A DNA stretch of 33,796 bases. It comes from Ruminococcus sp. (GTDB lineage Bacteria > Bacillota > Clostridia > Oscillospirales > Ruminococcaceae). The translations under genes and the position numbers were made by a program. Below, in pieces: positions 24,476 to 33,009 of the stretch; within the stretch, counting starts at the first letter, position 1; every line of letters begins with the position of its first letter. The DNA lies in assembly GCA_017519415.1 (NCBI GenBank), contig JAFWSI010000068.1:1-33796 (forward strand). Direction: 5' to 3'. The notes under the pieces were generated by a model. That model was not told where the DNA came from and did no database searches. It saw only the letters and a program-made list of their open reading frames with translations.

Positions 24476-25387
24476 TCAGGAATTGTATCTTTCGATGTAA
24501 GCAGTCAAGTGTTCAAGATATCTGCGGGTCATAAAGCTAAGAGGTCTGTCCGTCACGGTGATGTAACCTATGTCCATCCGCTCGTCGCTTTCGAGGGGTA
24601 TCGACACGATGTTGCTGCCGTTGAGGTCGGAGCTCAGTATGCCCGAGGAAATGGTATATCCGTCAAGCCCGATCAGCAGATTGAACAGCGTCGCTCTGTC
24701 GGACACGATGATGTTTTTGGGGCTGTCCTCGGTGATGTGCAGCTCCTCCGCAAAGTAGAAAGAATTCTTAACCCCCTGATCGTAGGTCAGGCGGGGGAAC
24801 TCCCGCAGGTCATTCAGGGTCACGCTCTTTCTCCCGACGAGGGGGTTATCCTTGCTGACGAAAACGTGCGGACTGGCAGTAAACAGCTTCTCAAAACGGA
24901 TATCCTCACTTTGCAGGATGTGCCTCATCACCTCACGGTTGAAATTGCTGAGAAACAGTATCCCGATGTCGCTGCGGTGAGTGCGGACGTCCTCTATTAT
25001 CTCCGCGGTTTTCAGCTCGCGCAGGGTGAATTCGTATTTGCTCTTTCCGTACTCCTTCACCAGCTCCACAAAGGCGTTCACCACAAATGCGTAATGCTGA
25101 GCCGACACAGCAAAGACCCGTCTCGGCGGCGGTGCGGACTTGTATTCGTTCTCGAGAAGCTCCGTCTGCTCCACTATCTGTCTTGCATAGGAGAGGAACT
25201 TCGTGCCGTCCTCCGAAAGATAAACCCCCCGGTTGCTGCGGTTGAAGATAGTGATCCCCATTTCCTTTTCAAGCTCCGCTACCGACTTTGAAAGGCTGGG
25301 CTGTGCGATGAAAAGCCTTTCCGCTGCCATAGTTATAGAGCCCGTCTCGGCTATCTCGATGATGTATTTTAATTGCTGTAAGGTCAT
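24476..25387 (-). CDS. LysR-type transcriptional regulator (met locus)
   Basis: A 303-aa LysR protein with the helix-turn-helix in IEIAETGSITMAAERLFIAQPSLSKSVAELEKEMGI (residues 10-45) and an effector domain beyond about 90. The start ATG has GGGAGA upstream. It lies between the aminotransferase (28 nt upstream) and metE (103 nt downstream). A MET-box-like palindrome lies next to its stop codon and ahead of the metE promoter, so it probably controls metE-metF in the manner of MetR/MtaR. It is paralogous to the LysR at 20292. Which of the two binds which site is not shown. Confidence 0.9.
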   Translation of the reverse strand: MTLQQLKYIIEIAETGSITMAAERLFIAQPSLSKSVAELEKEMGITIFNRSNRGVYLSEDGTKFLSYARQIVEQTELLENEYKSAPPPRRVFAVSAQHYAFVVNAFVELVKEYGKSKYEFTLRELKTAEIIEDVRTHRSDIGILFLSNFNREVMRHILQSEDIRFEKLFTASPHVFVSKDNPLVGRKSVTLNDLREFPRLTYDQGVKNSFYFAEELHITEDSPKNIIVSDRATLFNLLIGLDGYTISSGILSSDLNGSNIVSIPLESDERMDIGYITVTDRPLSFMTRRYLEHLTAYIERYNS

Positions 25388-25415
25388 ATAAAAATCTCCC
25401 TTGTTTTTGGACAGC

Positions 25416-26597
25416 TTATCTGTCCGTCAGCTCCCTCAGCTTTGCCAGCCTGTTAAGCGCCTCGTCAAGGACATCCTTGCCCCTGGCAAAATGCAGCCTT
25501 ATCAGGTTGTTTACCGGCTCCCGGAAGAAGCTCGATCCCGGCACCGCTGCAACGCCGATCTCCCTTATCATCCACTCGCAGAATTCAAGATCGGTGAAGT
25601 TTCTGAACTGATCTAATTCAAGGAAATCACTAATGTCGATCATCACGAAATACGTTCCTTGTGGGACATTGTGTTTTAAGCCTATCCTGTCAAGCCCTGC
25701 GATGAAATGATCCCGCTTTTCTGTGTACAGCCTGTTGAGATCAGCGTAGTAATCGTCGCCGAAATTCAGTCCTGCCACCGCCGCCTCCTGTAAGGGTGCA
25801 GGCGCTCCCACCGTCAGAAAATCGTGTACCTTCTTTGCCGCCTCGATGACCTCGGTGCTGCTGATAAGATAACCGAGCCTCCAGCCGGTAATTGAAAAAG
25901 TCTTGGAAAGACTGCTGCAGGTGATCGTCCTTTCCGACATTCCGGGGAGGCTTGCCATTACCGTGTGGACATTTGGCGCATAGACCATGTGCTCATAGAC
26001 CTCATCAGTCACCACATAAGCGTCGTATTTTACGGCAAGCTCAGCTATCGAAGTCAGCTCGGCGCGGGTAAAGACCTTCCCGCAGGGATTGGAGGGATTG
26101 CAGATTATGATAGCCTTCGCACCGTCAATAAAGCCCTTTTCTATGGCGGAGAGATCGAAGTCATACTCCGGCGGGACCAAAGGAACATATATCGGCTCGG
26201 CTCCCGAGAGGATCGCGTCGGCGCCGTAGTTCTCATAAAACGGCGAGAACACCATGACCTTGTCCCCGGGATTGCAGACCGTCATCATGGCGCACATCAT
26301 AGCCTCGGTCCCGCCGCAGGTGACGATTACCTGAGTATTCGGATCAACATTAAGCCCCGAGGTCTTGTTGAACTTCGCAGCCAGAACCTCCCGCAGATTC
26401 TGCGCCCCGAAGGTTATGGAATACTGATGCGGCCCCTCATAAGCCGCCTTGGCAAGCGCATCGAGCATAGGCTTAGGCGGGTCAAAATCGGGAAACCCCT
26501 GTGAAAGATTGATAGCACCGTATTTATTGCTGATCCGAGTCATCCGTCTGATAACAGAATCCGTGAAAGTACCGACCCTGTCTGAAAGTGGTCTCAT
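25416..26597 (-). CDS. Class I/II aminotransferase, probably methionine aminotransferase-like (YbdL type)
   Basis: A 393-aa PLP enzyme. Seen: INLSQGFPDFDPP, the HQYSITFG segment, VTCGGTEAMMCAMM, ICNPSNPCGKVFT, VVTDEVYEHMVY and the PLP-lysine motif SSLSKTFSITGWRLGY (about 230-245). The N-terminal LSQGFPDFDPP and late RLHFARG fit the kynurenine/methionine aminotransferase (YbdL) subgroup. That family transfers the amino group of methionine, aromatic amino acids or kynurenine. Location beside lysR-metE-metF supports a sulfur amino acid substrate, by inference. It has its own strong promoter and the ribosome site AAGGAGAATGACCT, and may be co-transcribed with the LysR 28 nt downstream. Confidence 0.85.
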   Translation of the reverse strand: MRPLSDRVGTFTDSVIRRMTRISNKYGAINLSQGFPDFDPPKPMLDALAKAAYEGPHQYSITFGAQNLREVLAAKFNKTSGLNVDPNTQVIVTCGGTEAMMCAMMTVCNPGDKVMVFSPFYENYGADAILSGAEPIYVPLVPPEYDFDLSAIEKGFIDGAKAIIICNPSNPCGKVFTRAELTSIAELAVKYDAYVVTDEVYEHMVYAPNVHTVMASLPGMSERTITCSSLSKTFSITGWRLGYLISSTEVIEAAKKVHDFLTVGAPAPLQEAAVAGLNFGDDYYADLNRLYTEKRDHFIAGLDRIGLKHNVPQGTYFVMIDISDFLELDQFRNFTDLEFCEWMIREIGVAAVPGSSFFREPVNNLIRLHFARGKDVLDEALNRLAKLRELTDR

Positions 26598-26630
26598 AGG
26601 TCATTCTCCTTTGAAAAAGCGTTCAAATTG

Positions 26631-26659
26631 ATTTTACCTTTTTTTAGGGGAAATGTCAA
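26631..26659 (-). promoter_or_regulatory. Promoter of the aminotransferase-lysR unit
   Basis: On the minus strand a consensus -35 box TTGACA (26654-26659), a 17-nt spacer and a -10 box TAAAAT (26631-26636). It lies 34 nt before the aminotransferase ATG. Confidence 0.8.
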
Positions 26660-26727
26660 GGCTCAGTGATCGCTGACGTTCATCCATTTTTATTTCAAGT
26701 TGAGTTCTGTCATAGTCGTTTTGCAGT

Positions 26728-27363
26728 TTAGAATAAGAATGTGAATAATGAGTATCTATGCCTAATCCCAAATCTTTCTGAATTCTCCGAATACCAAAGG
26801 ACTGGCTGAAAAAGAAGCCGATTCCCCTGTTCCTTGTAACCAAGCAAGTATTCACGCATCTCCGCAACGCCCTCCTTGTCAAGCCCATTGAACGGCTCGT
26901 CAAGTATGAGTATCTTCGGGTTTTCCATTATCGCCTGCGCAAGTCCGAGCCGCTGACGCATACCGAGGGAATACTTTCTAACGTGCCGTCTGAGGTCGGG
27001 GTCAAGCCCGACTTGTTTCATGCTGTTACGGACTTTCTCCTTGCCGATCTTGTTGTTGAGCCCCGCAAGTAATTTGAGATTTTTGTACCCCGAATAATAG
27101 GGTATGAACCCCGGCGTCTCGATGATGATACCCATATCTTTGGGGAAGTCAACGTCCTTGCCCACACGCTTGCCGTCAACAGTTATCTCACCGCGGGTGG
27201 GCTTGATGAACCCGCAGATGCATTTCATCAGCATAGTCTTGCCGGAGCCATTGCGCCCGATAAGACCGTGTATTTTTCCAGCCTCGAAACTCACGTTTAT
27301 ATGCTTCAGGATATCTGTCTTTCCGAGGGTGAGGCCGAGGTCTTTTACTTCAATTATGTTCAT
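26728..27363 (-). pseudogene. ABC transporter ATPase, 3' end lost (probably non-functional)
   Basis: A 211-aa ORF. Residues 1-181 are a good ABC-2 exporter ATPase: Walker A GRNGSGKT (36-43), signature YSLGMRQRLGLAQA (about 131) and Walker B ILILDEPFNGLD (about 154-165). At about 26820, right after YLLGYKEQGN, the sequence leaves the family. The expected strand and switch histidine (…SSH) are replaced by an unrelated ~30-residue tail (RLLFQPVLWYS… to SLFTFLF). Without the H-loop, ATP hydrolysis should fail. The genomic change looks like a recombination junction, not one frameshift, because no frame downstream restores an ABC C-terminus. The start is ATG 27363, or a GTG one codon earlier. It overlaps the permease stop, so it was the ATPase of the two permeases upstream. 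Confidence 0.75.
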
Positions 27364-28229
27364 CACTCAGTACCTCCCGTTATGTGGAACGAGCAGCGTT
27401 TTGTTATCCTCCAGAGCAGCAGGAGCATTACCCCGATGACCGCCCCGAAATAGATGTACGAAGCCGTTATCGGCATATTCGTTTCGTTGAAGGTGCCGTC
27501 ATAGTGCCAGCCGAAAACGGCGTTTGAGATCGGAAACAGCCACTTGACTTTGATATCCACGATCAGCAGGATAAGCCCCGCCGCCACTGCCGAGAGGTTA
27601 ACGAATACGCTGATTATCTTCTTCTGCAAGAGGGCAAATAATAGCTGTACGCACCCCACCGCAACGATGAAAAGCAGTATCAGCAGGATGCCGTGAAGCA
27701 CTGCCTCAAATGGTCTCGCCTGACGCAGGACGGAGTTGTCCATCCGAGCAAAGGGGTACAGCCCCGTGAGCGTTCGCGCCTGTTCGGTGCCGAGATTGAG
27801 AGTTTTCTGTACCAAACTCCACGCATTAAGAAAATAAGCATTGTTCATCACGAACAGCATTGACGAGCCGAGGATAAAGCCGATATAGGTCACACCCGCC
27901 ATAAGCAGGAACATTGCCTGCCCCATTAGCCACGCCGTCCGCCCCGTTCGGAAAAGCGAGAAGGTTGCAAAATCATTGAGCCGCGGAAAGTCGGAGATCA
28001 GCACCATAAATCCGAGGACGATCAGCGGCAGAGCGTAGCGGTCATTTGCCATAGCAGAAAAAGGCTCAAAGATGTTTATGGGTGTGTTCAGACGTTGGGT
28101 GAGGTCGTTCATCGGCTTGATGAAGTAGGTGAACTCGAACATGAACACGAACCCGAATATCAGCAGGCGAGGGCTTATAAGCCAATCGGTGTAGGTGGTG
28201 CGGGCAGAGAAAAAAGCCCTGCGCATCAT
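27363..28229 (-). CDS. ABC-2 type membrane permease (second of pair)
   Basis: A 288-aa hydrophobic protein with about six predicted spans, including one near the N-terminus (SPRLLIFGFVFMFEFTYF) and a C-terminal ITASYIYFGAVIGVMLLLLW. I start at ATG 28229 (MMRRAFFSARTTYTDW), which has GGAGGG upstream and overlaps the previous gene's stop codon; the longer ORF runs inside that gene. No substrate can be named. With the paired permease and the damaged ATPase it forms an ABC exporter-like operon ending at the 26728 gene. Confidence 0.75.
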   Translation of the reverse strand: MMRRAFFSARTTYTDWLISPRLLIFGFVFMFEFTYFIKPMNDLTQRLNTPINIFEPFSAMANDRYALPLIVLGFMVLISDFPRLNDFATFSLFRTGRTAWLMGQAMFLLMAGVTYIGFILGSSMLFVMNNAYFLNAWSLVQKTLNLGTEQARTLTGLYPFARMDNSVLRQARPFEAVLHGILLILLFIVAVGCVQLLFALLQKKIISVFVNLSAVAAGLILLIVDIKVKWLFPISNAVFGWHYDGTFNETNMPITASYIYFGAVIGVMLLLLWRITKRCSFHITGGTE

Positions 28230-29146
28230 ACGTTCACCCTCCTTTTCATCAGCCGATAAAACAGCACTCCGAGCAGAAGCAGTACGGCTATCGGATAGAC
28301 ATAGAACCACGCTGTCGTCAGGTGCATTATCTCCTCAAACTGTGTCTCGCCGTACATAAAACGCTCTCTGACCTCAAAGAACCACAGCTTCGGGAGATCA
28401 CGCATCTCCTCGTAGGCGCTCTGCACCGCAGACACCGCAAGCTGTCTTACTGCAAAATAAAGCATTACAGGCACCGACAGCGACACGAACTTGTTGAGCG
28501 TAAGCGCACCCATAATCATAGCAAGCATACAGGGCACCGCCGAGTAGAGCGATAGAGTTATCAGCCGGGAGAGGACAACGAGCGCTCTGCTCCGTGAGCC
28601 AAACAGCGCGTTCAGCGGATACTCCGAGAATGACAGGCTGTTCCTCACAGCTTCAAGCTGCTTGCCCTCAAGCCCCGAGAGATATTCCCGGGGAGAAGGA
28701 AAAGTGATAAGGCAGAACAGCCCGAAGATCAGCGCCGCCGTGACGATCATCAGCACCGCAGTTATAAGCGAAGCGGTCAGCTTTGAGAGGATATACCTGC
28801 GCCGTCCCGAACGTGTCACGCAGAGGCGGAAGTTGTTTGAGTTGACCTCATCGCAGATCATCGGCACACAGGCAAGCCCGGTGAGCATCGGCAGGAACAC
28901 CGCTGTCCACTCGCCGCCGAAGCCTCGGATGAACATATGGATATCACTGTAAAGATAGGTACTCATCATCTCGTCACGATCGGCGTAGATAAGGAACTGT
29001 ATGTAGTTGTAATTAGGCTGGTCGGCATTGCCGTTAAATACGGTGCAGGAGGTCATAAGCATAAGCAGGAACAGCGCCCCCGTGCCGAGCAGAAAGGGCG
29101 CTGAAAGGATATTCTTTTTCAGGTCGAAGCAAAGTGCAGCACCCAT
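28226..29146 (-). CDS. ABC-2 type membrane permease (first of pair)
   Basis: A 306-aa membrane protein with about six spans. It begins MGAALCFDLKKNILSAPFLLGTGALFLLMLM, and later segments include YILSKLTASLITAVLMIVTAALIFGLFCLI near residues 115-145. A large loop between the first two spans contains FNGNADQPNYNYIQF and looks extracellular. Such loops are common in permeases of ABC-2 exporters for peptides or antibiotics; the substrate is unknown. It starts nine bases after the lipoprotein stop and overlaps the next permease by four bases. Confidence 0.75.
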   Translation of the reverse strand: MGAALCFDLKKNILSAPFLLGTGALFLLMLMTSCTVFNGNADQPNYNYIQFLIYADRDEMMSTYLYSDIHMFIRGFGGEWTAVFLPMLTGLACVPMICDEVNSNNFRLCVTRSGRRRYILSKLTASLITAVLMIVTAALIFGLFCLITFPSPREYLSGLEGKQLEAVRNSLSFSEYPLNALFGSRSRALVVLSRLITLSLYSAVPCMLAMIMGALTLNKFVSLSVPVMLYFAVRQLAVSAVQSAYEEMRDLPKLWFFEVRERFMYGETQFEEIMHLTTAWFYVYPIAVLLLLGVLFYRLMKRRVNV

Positions 29147-29155
29147 TTCATTACC

Positions 29156-30394
29156 TCAGAAAATGTATAATTCTCCGGTCAGCGCATCTACACAGAAAAG
29201 ACCGCCCCAAACAGAGTATTCAGGGTTGCTTTTGCTGCTGTCCCGGAATATCCAAAACGGACGAAGCTCCATTTTAGCTTCGGAGTTCATATAATAATGC
29301 AGATAATCAAATATCGTTTTTTCTCCAAGCTCATCTTCTTCAACAAGGCCGTCGGCAGGCGGTATAACGGCAATATATGCAAGAGCCGCATCAAGCTCAT
29401 AGGCTGCGGAGGCAGCAAGTCTGCCGCTGAGTATATCCATAGCGCCTTTAAGAGATATCAGCTTATCGCCGGGCTCCTTTATTTCCCCTTCGGATGGGGT
29501 GATATTCGTATACGCATAAGGGTGAAGCTGTGAATCTAAAAAGAATCCGTATGCTACTCTCTGAAACGGATAGAACGTTTCCTTTCTGTCAAAAGCTTTG
29601 ACATCTATCACCGGGTTAAGATTGCCGATAAGAATGTTGCCGTCCTTATCATAAGTATCCATATAATATAAAAAGCCGTGCTTTCCATCTGGATATTTAT
29701 AAACATCAAGCCTGTTTATCTTATATGAAATACCATCATCTTCACCAAGAATGAAATATGCGTTGAATAATCTTTCGGCTTCCTTGGCTGCATCTCCGAC
29801 CGAAAGCTCTTTGTCATCGGTCATAATATAGGTATCGCCCAGTGCCTGCTCGTCCTCTGTGAACAGATATGTCTTTACAAGATTACTTTCTGTCCCGTAA
29901 GCAGATGGATTTCCGTACTGCTCAAAAAACTCATAGGTGATACCCATTGATCCTTTCCGAGATACTGAGACTCCGTTATCTATACTCTTTCCCTCAGGTG
30001 CATAGAATATCATTCCGAAATCTTCGTCTGTTGTTATACTGCCCTTCATTTCGGACGAAAGGTCATCTCCGAATATTTCGCTGACAGCTTTCCCGATCCT
30101 TTCTTTATAATCAGGGTAATCCCGAACCGTATCATAAACAGGCATCGTGTTACCATCGCCGATGCGCACATTTTTAATAACGATATTCGTATTGCTGCTG
30201 CTGATATCGCCCTTTGCTCTCGAACGTATCTCGTCAAGAGTAAGATATTCGAGATCGGGGCGTTGCTCCGTTTGGGAAATCGTCTGAACATTATCGAGAA
30301 TACTGTTCTCGCGCTTGATTTCTTCGGGTGCTTCGGCGCAGGAGCTCACCGACAGCATCAATATTGTGATTACAGCTATAAAGTGTTTTCGCAT
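29156..30394 (-). CDS. Lipoprotein, paralogue of the upstream gene; function unknown
   Basis: A 412-aa predicted lipoprotein. I start at ATG 30394, where AGGAGG lies eight bases upstream; the longer ORF start at 30415 is weaker. A 14-residue hydrophobic stretch is followed by lipid cysteine C19 (SVSSCAEAPEE). The next segment, RENSILDN, is shared with the lipoprotein at 30460-31794, as are LDEIRS and the terminal GGLFCVDALTGELYIF. The two are tandem duplicates. No catalytic motif was seen. The C-terminal pattern (a mature domain ending VDALTGE-Y) suggests an extracytoplasmic beta-rich domain. Being upstream of the ABC permeases suggests a sensor or accessory role. Confidence 0.7.
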   Translation of the reverse strand: MRKHFIAVITILMLSVSSCAEAPEEIKRENSILDNVQTISQTEQRPDLEYLTLDEIRSRAKGDISSSNTNIVIKNVRIGDGNTMPVYDTVRDYPDYKERIGKAVSEIFGDDLSSEMKGSITTDEDFGMIFYAPEGKSIDNGVSVSRKGSMGITYEFFEQYGNPSAYGTESNLVKTYLFTEDEQALGDTYIMTDDKELSVGDAAKEAERLFNAYFILGEDDGISYKINRLDVYKYPDGKHGFLYYMDTYDKDGNILIGNLNPVIDVKAFDRKETFYPFQRVAYGFFLDSQLHPYAYTNITPSEGEIKEPGDKLISLKGAMDILSGRLAASAAYELDAALAYIAVIPPADGLVEEDELGEKTIFDYLHYYMNSEAKMELRPFWIFRDSSKSNPEYSVWGGLFCVDALTGELYIF

Positions 30395-30459
30395 CAACAA
30401 GACCTCCTTATTCATATATTAGCAGTATATTCAAAACAGATGCTGCCTCTTTATAAAAG

Positions 30460-31794
30460 CTACCTAACGTATATCTCACCCGTAAGAGCATCCACTAGAT
30501 ACACCCCGCCCCACACGCTTTCACCGAGGTTTTCGGGATTCTTCTCAAAGTCACGGAACACCCAATACGGGCGGGCTTCATAGTGTGTTTCGGGGATGTG
30601 AGTGTAAAGCTCCTTGAAGAACTGCTTTGACACATCTCCGTTCTCATCAGTCATATATTCGATGTATTTCTCCGAGTAGGGTGCTGTAATTACATATTCA
30701 AGCGAAGCACATCCGAACTCATACGCTGACGATGCCGCAAGACGTTTTGAGAGAGCGTTTACCGCACCGCCGAAGCTCAGCAGCTTATCTCCGCTTTCAG
30801 TCACTTCACCGACAGCAGGCACGGCATTGGCTGTTATCATCGGAGGCTTGCCGCTCTCGTTAACGCAGAGCATCAGGTTCACTGTCGGAATAAGCGGAGC
30901 GTTCTTGTTTAAGAAAGCGTCTGTATCCATAACTACTCTGTCGTTGGTAAGAAACAGATTTCCTTCCGAGTCGCGGTATTCCGCCAGCATAGCATATCCG
31001 CAGCCTCCAAGCTCTCTTTTATATACTTCTACACGATAGACCTTTACCGTCGTTTTGTCGGTATAGAGCAGAGAGATATATTTGTTTGCATATTCTTCCG
31101 CTTGTTTTACGCCATCGGAAACGGAGAGGGGCCTGCCGTCGGTCATAGTATAGCTTTCAATGGGGAAGCTCTCACCGTGACGCAGATCGTAAGCCGCAAT
31201 AAGCTCGCCCGAATAGGGCTCCACAAGGCTTGCACCCGTGTTTGCGGCGGTGAAATATCCGCAGCCGCTCGACGAGATGCGGTTGGTCGGATTTGCGGGA
31301 TCGGTATAGGACAGGCTGCCCTTGCAGCCGTCAAGATCCAGTGTCAGATCCTCTGTCAGCTCAAAGACCGAATGGAAACGTGTGAGCAGCGAGAGCCTGT
31401 CCCTGTGAGCGGAAAGCTCCGTGCCGAAATAGTCACGCACGATATCATCTATCTTATCAAAATTATCAAAGCTCTTTTGCAGCTTGAACACGGGCATAGC
31501 GCTGCTTTCCGGCACACGGACGGTCTTTGCCGAAACATTAGTCTTATTCCCTTTGATATCGCTTTCAAGAGATGCACGTATCTCGTCGAGAGTGCAAAGC
31601 GCAAGTCCGTTCTCACTGCCGGAGGTGCCCGTTTCGGAGCTGTCACCCCCCAGACTGTCTGCGGGGGTGTTATCAGACCTTGAAGCGATTTCTGCATTAT
31701 CGAGGATGCTGTTCTCACGCTGCACTTCTTCTGGTGCCTCGGCACAGGCTGTGAGGATAAGCAGCGACAGCAGCGTTATCAGATGTTTTTTCAT
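30460..31794 (-). CDS. Lipoprotein, first of tandem pair; function unknown
   Basis: A 444-aa predicted lipoprotein with a short signal and lipobox LTAC (C17), followed by AEAPEEVQRENSILDN, nearly the same as in the next gene. A low-complexity Ser/Gly/Thr linker (residues about 38-65) separates the anchor from the mature domain. The ending SVWGGVYLVDALTGEIYVR matches its paralogue. It is preceded by an overlapping hairpin whose 3' arm carries the ribosome site GAAGGGAG. Family not recognised. It follows the sigma/anti-sigma pair in the same direction and may belong to its regulon. Confidence 0.7.
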   Translation of the reverse strand: MKKHLITLLSLLILTACAEAPEEVQRENSILDNAEIASRSDNTPADSLGGDSSETGTSGSENGLALCTLDEIRASLESDIKGNKTNVSAKTVRVPESSAMPVFKLQKSFDNFDKIDDIVRDYFGTELSAHRDRLSLLTRFHSVFELTEDLTLDLDGCKGSLSYTDPANPTNRISSSGCGYFTAANTGASLVEPYSGELIAAYDLRHGESFPIESYTMTDGRPLSVSDGVKQAEEYANKYISLLYTDKTTVKVYRVEVYKRELGGCGYAMLAEYRDSEGNLFLTNDRVVMDTDAFLNKNAPLIPTVNLMLCVNESGKPPMITANAVPAVGEVTESGDKLLSFGGAVNALSKRLAASSAYEFGCASLEYVITAPYSEKYIEYMTDENGDVSKQFFKELYTHIPETHYEARPYWVFRDFEKNPENLGESVWGGVYLVDALTGEIYVR

Positions 31795-31802
31795 ACAAAA
31801 AA

Positions 31803-31847
31803 CTCCCTTCGCACTTTATCCTGTATGTGCAAAAAGGGAGCTTTTTT
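31803..31847. terminator. Terminator hairpin that includes the next gene's ribosome site
   Basis: On the minus strand CTCCC…GCAC (31827-31840) pairs with GTGCGAAGGGAG (31803-31814) and is followed by TTTTTT, a good intrinsic terminator for the sigma/anti-sigma unit. The 3' arm GAAGGGAG is also the only ribosome site of the lipoprotein that starts at 31794. On the plus strand the hairpin is followed by CTTTTTTG, so it works in both directions. Confidence 0.65.
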
Positions 31848-31869
31848 GTTGTTAAGAAATTATTAACTT

Positions 31870-33009
31870 TCAGAGATTGAAGCTGACTGCTATCCGATAT
31901 GGATAGGCTGTATCGGACTGACCGCTGCGGCCGCCGGTGTTAAAGTCTATGACCGCTCTGACGGATAAAATGTCATCACCGCTGCCGGCGCTGCTGTCAA
32001 GGGTCAGCAGCTTATCCTGCAAAGTATATTCGCCGGAGCGGTAACGGGGGTGATCTGCATCGTCAGCTGCGGCTGTCTTCGCAGTCAGATACACGCTGCT
32101 GCCGGTGATGCTGACACCCTCGGGCAGCTCGATGCCGTCGATGCTCACCTGCGGCAGCTGCTCTCCTTGGCTTAGGGTCATAGTTATCCTTATCCTGTCC
32201 TCGGCGTCGCTGACGGTGACTGTCCTGCTTTTTTCCGAGAGCGGCGTTCCGTGTCCCTCGCGGATGCGGTAGTCGGAATAATTCTGCGACCATTCCCCCT
32301 CTGTGTATTGCAGGATGCCGTTTTTATACAGCGGCGGGTCTCCGGCTCTCACCTTGAAATAGCAGCTTGCTGCACCCACCGGCTTATCCTTATCGGGCAG
32401 CACAAATTCCGCCCAGACCTCGCCCTCGCTGCAAAAATAGACAAGGCTTCCGAAAAACTCTGCGCTGCGTGACCCGCTGACGCTGATGCTGTCAAGTCCC
32501 TGCCGGAAAAACAGCGGATCGGCCTCGTACTCACTTACGGGTTCAAGCTCCGCTGACCTGAAATAGCGGGCTATCTCTGCCACATCAGCGGGAATGTTCT
32601 CACGGTATTTATTTACCTCGCTGTCGTTTTCGCCTGTGTCCGAACAGGTACACAGTGTCGCAGTGTAGGCGCCTGTCCGCTCCATATCCTCCAGCAGGGA
32701 ATCTATTTTCTGCTTGATATCGGGGGAGACAGCGGGCGCTGTTTTGTCCGGCGCTGACTGCGCGGTATCAGTCCTTGAAGCTGCGGGAGAGGATATCTCA
32801 TCGGCTGTTTCTATCCCTCTGTGCTTCACAGCAAACACCAGTCCGACGGCCACAGCTGCGGCGATAAAGGCGGCGGCGATATATCTCACCGCGCTGCTTC
32901 TGACATATCCCTTGCTCCGGCTGCGCTCCAGCACCTGAAATGAAGTCTGCTCTGTAGGCAGAGAGGTGTTGTGCTTCATCATCTGTGTAAAGAGTTCTCT
33001 GTTTGTCAT
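31870..33009 (-). CDS. Membrane-anchored anti-sigma-like regulator
   Basis: A 379-aa protein with a ~38-residue cytoplasmic N-terminus, one membrane span (residues about 43-62, YIAAAFIAAAVAVGLVFAV) and a long extracytoplasmic domain. This topology, and the four-base overlap with an ECF sigma gene, fit an anti-sigma factor that holds the sigma factor at the membrane. The zinc anti-sigma motif (HxxxCxxC) is absent. The outer domain shows Cys residues in TATLCTCSDTG and no other recognisable motif. Function is inferred from position and topology. Confidence 0.65.
   Translation of the reverse strand: MTNRELFTQMMKHNTSLPTEQTSFQVLERSRSKGYVRSSAVRYIAAAFIAAAVAVGLVFAVKHRGIETADEISSPAASRTDTAQSAPDKTAPAVSPDIKQKIDSLLEDMERTGAYTATLCTCSDTGENDSEVNKYRENIPADVAEIARYFRSAELEPVSEYEADPLFFRQGLDSISVSGSRSAEFFGSLVYFCSEGEVWAEFVLPDKDKPVGAASCYFKVRAGDPPLYKNGILQYTEGEWSQNYSDYRIREGHGTPLSEKSRTVTVSDAEDRIRITMTLSQGEQLPQVSIDGIELPEGVSITGSSVYLTAKTAAADDADHPRYRSGEYTLQDKLLTLDSSAGSGDDILSVRAVIDFNTGGRSGQSDTAYPYRIAVSFNL

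Noticed and set aside
26634-26903. Separate gene ending LDISPKKR downstream of the ATPase
   Set aside because: It overlaps the ATPase in another frame, has no ribosome site at its start and contains the aminotransferase promoter; kept only as evidence of a junction.
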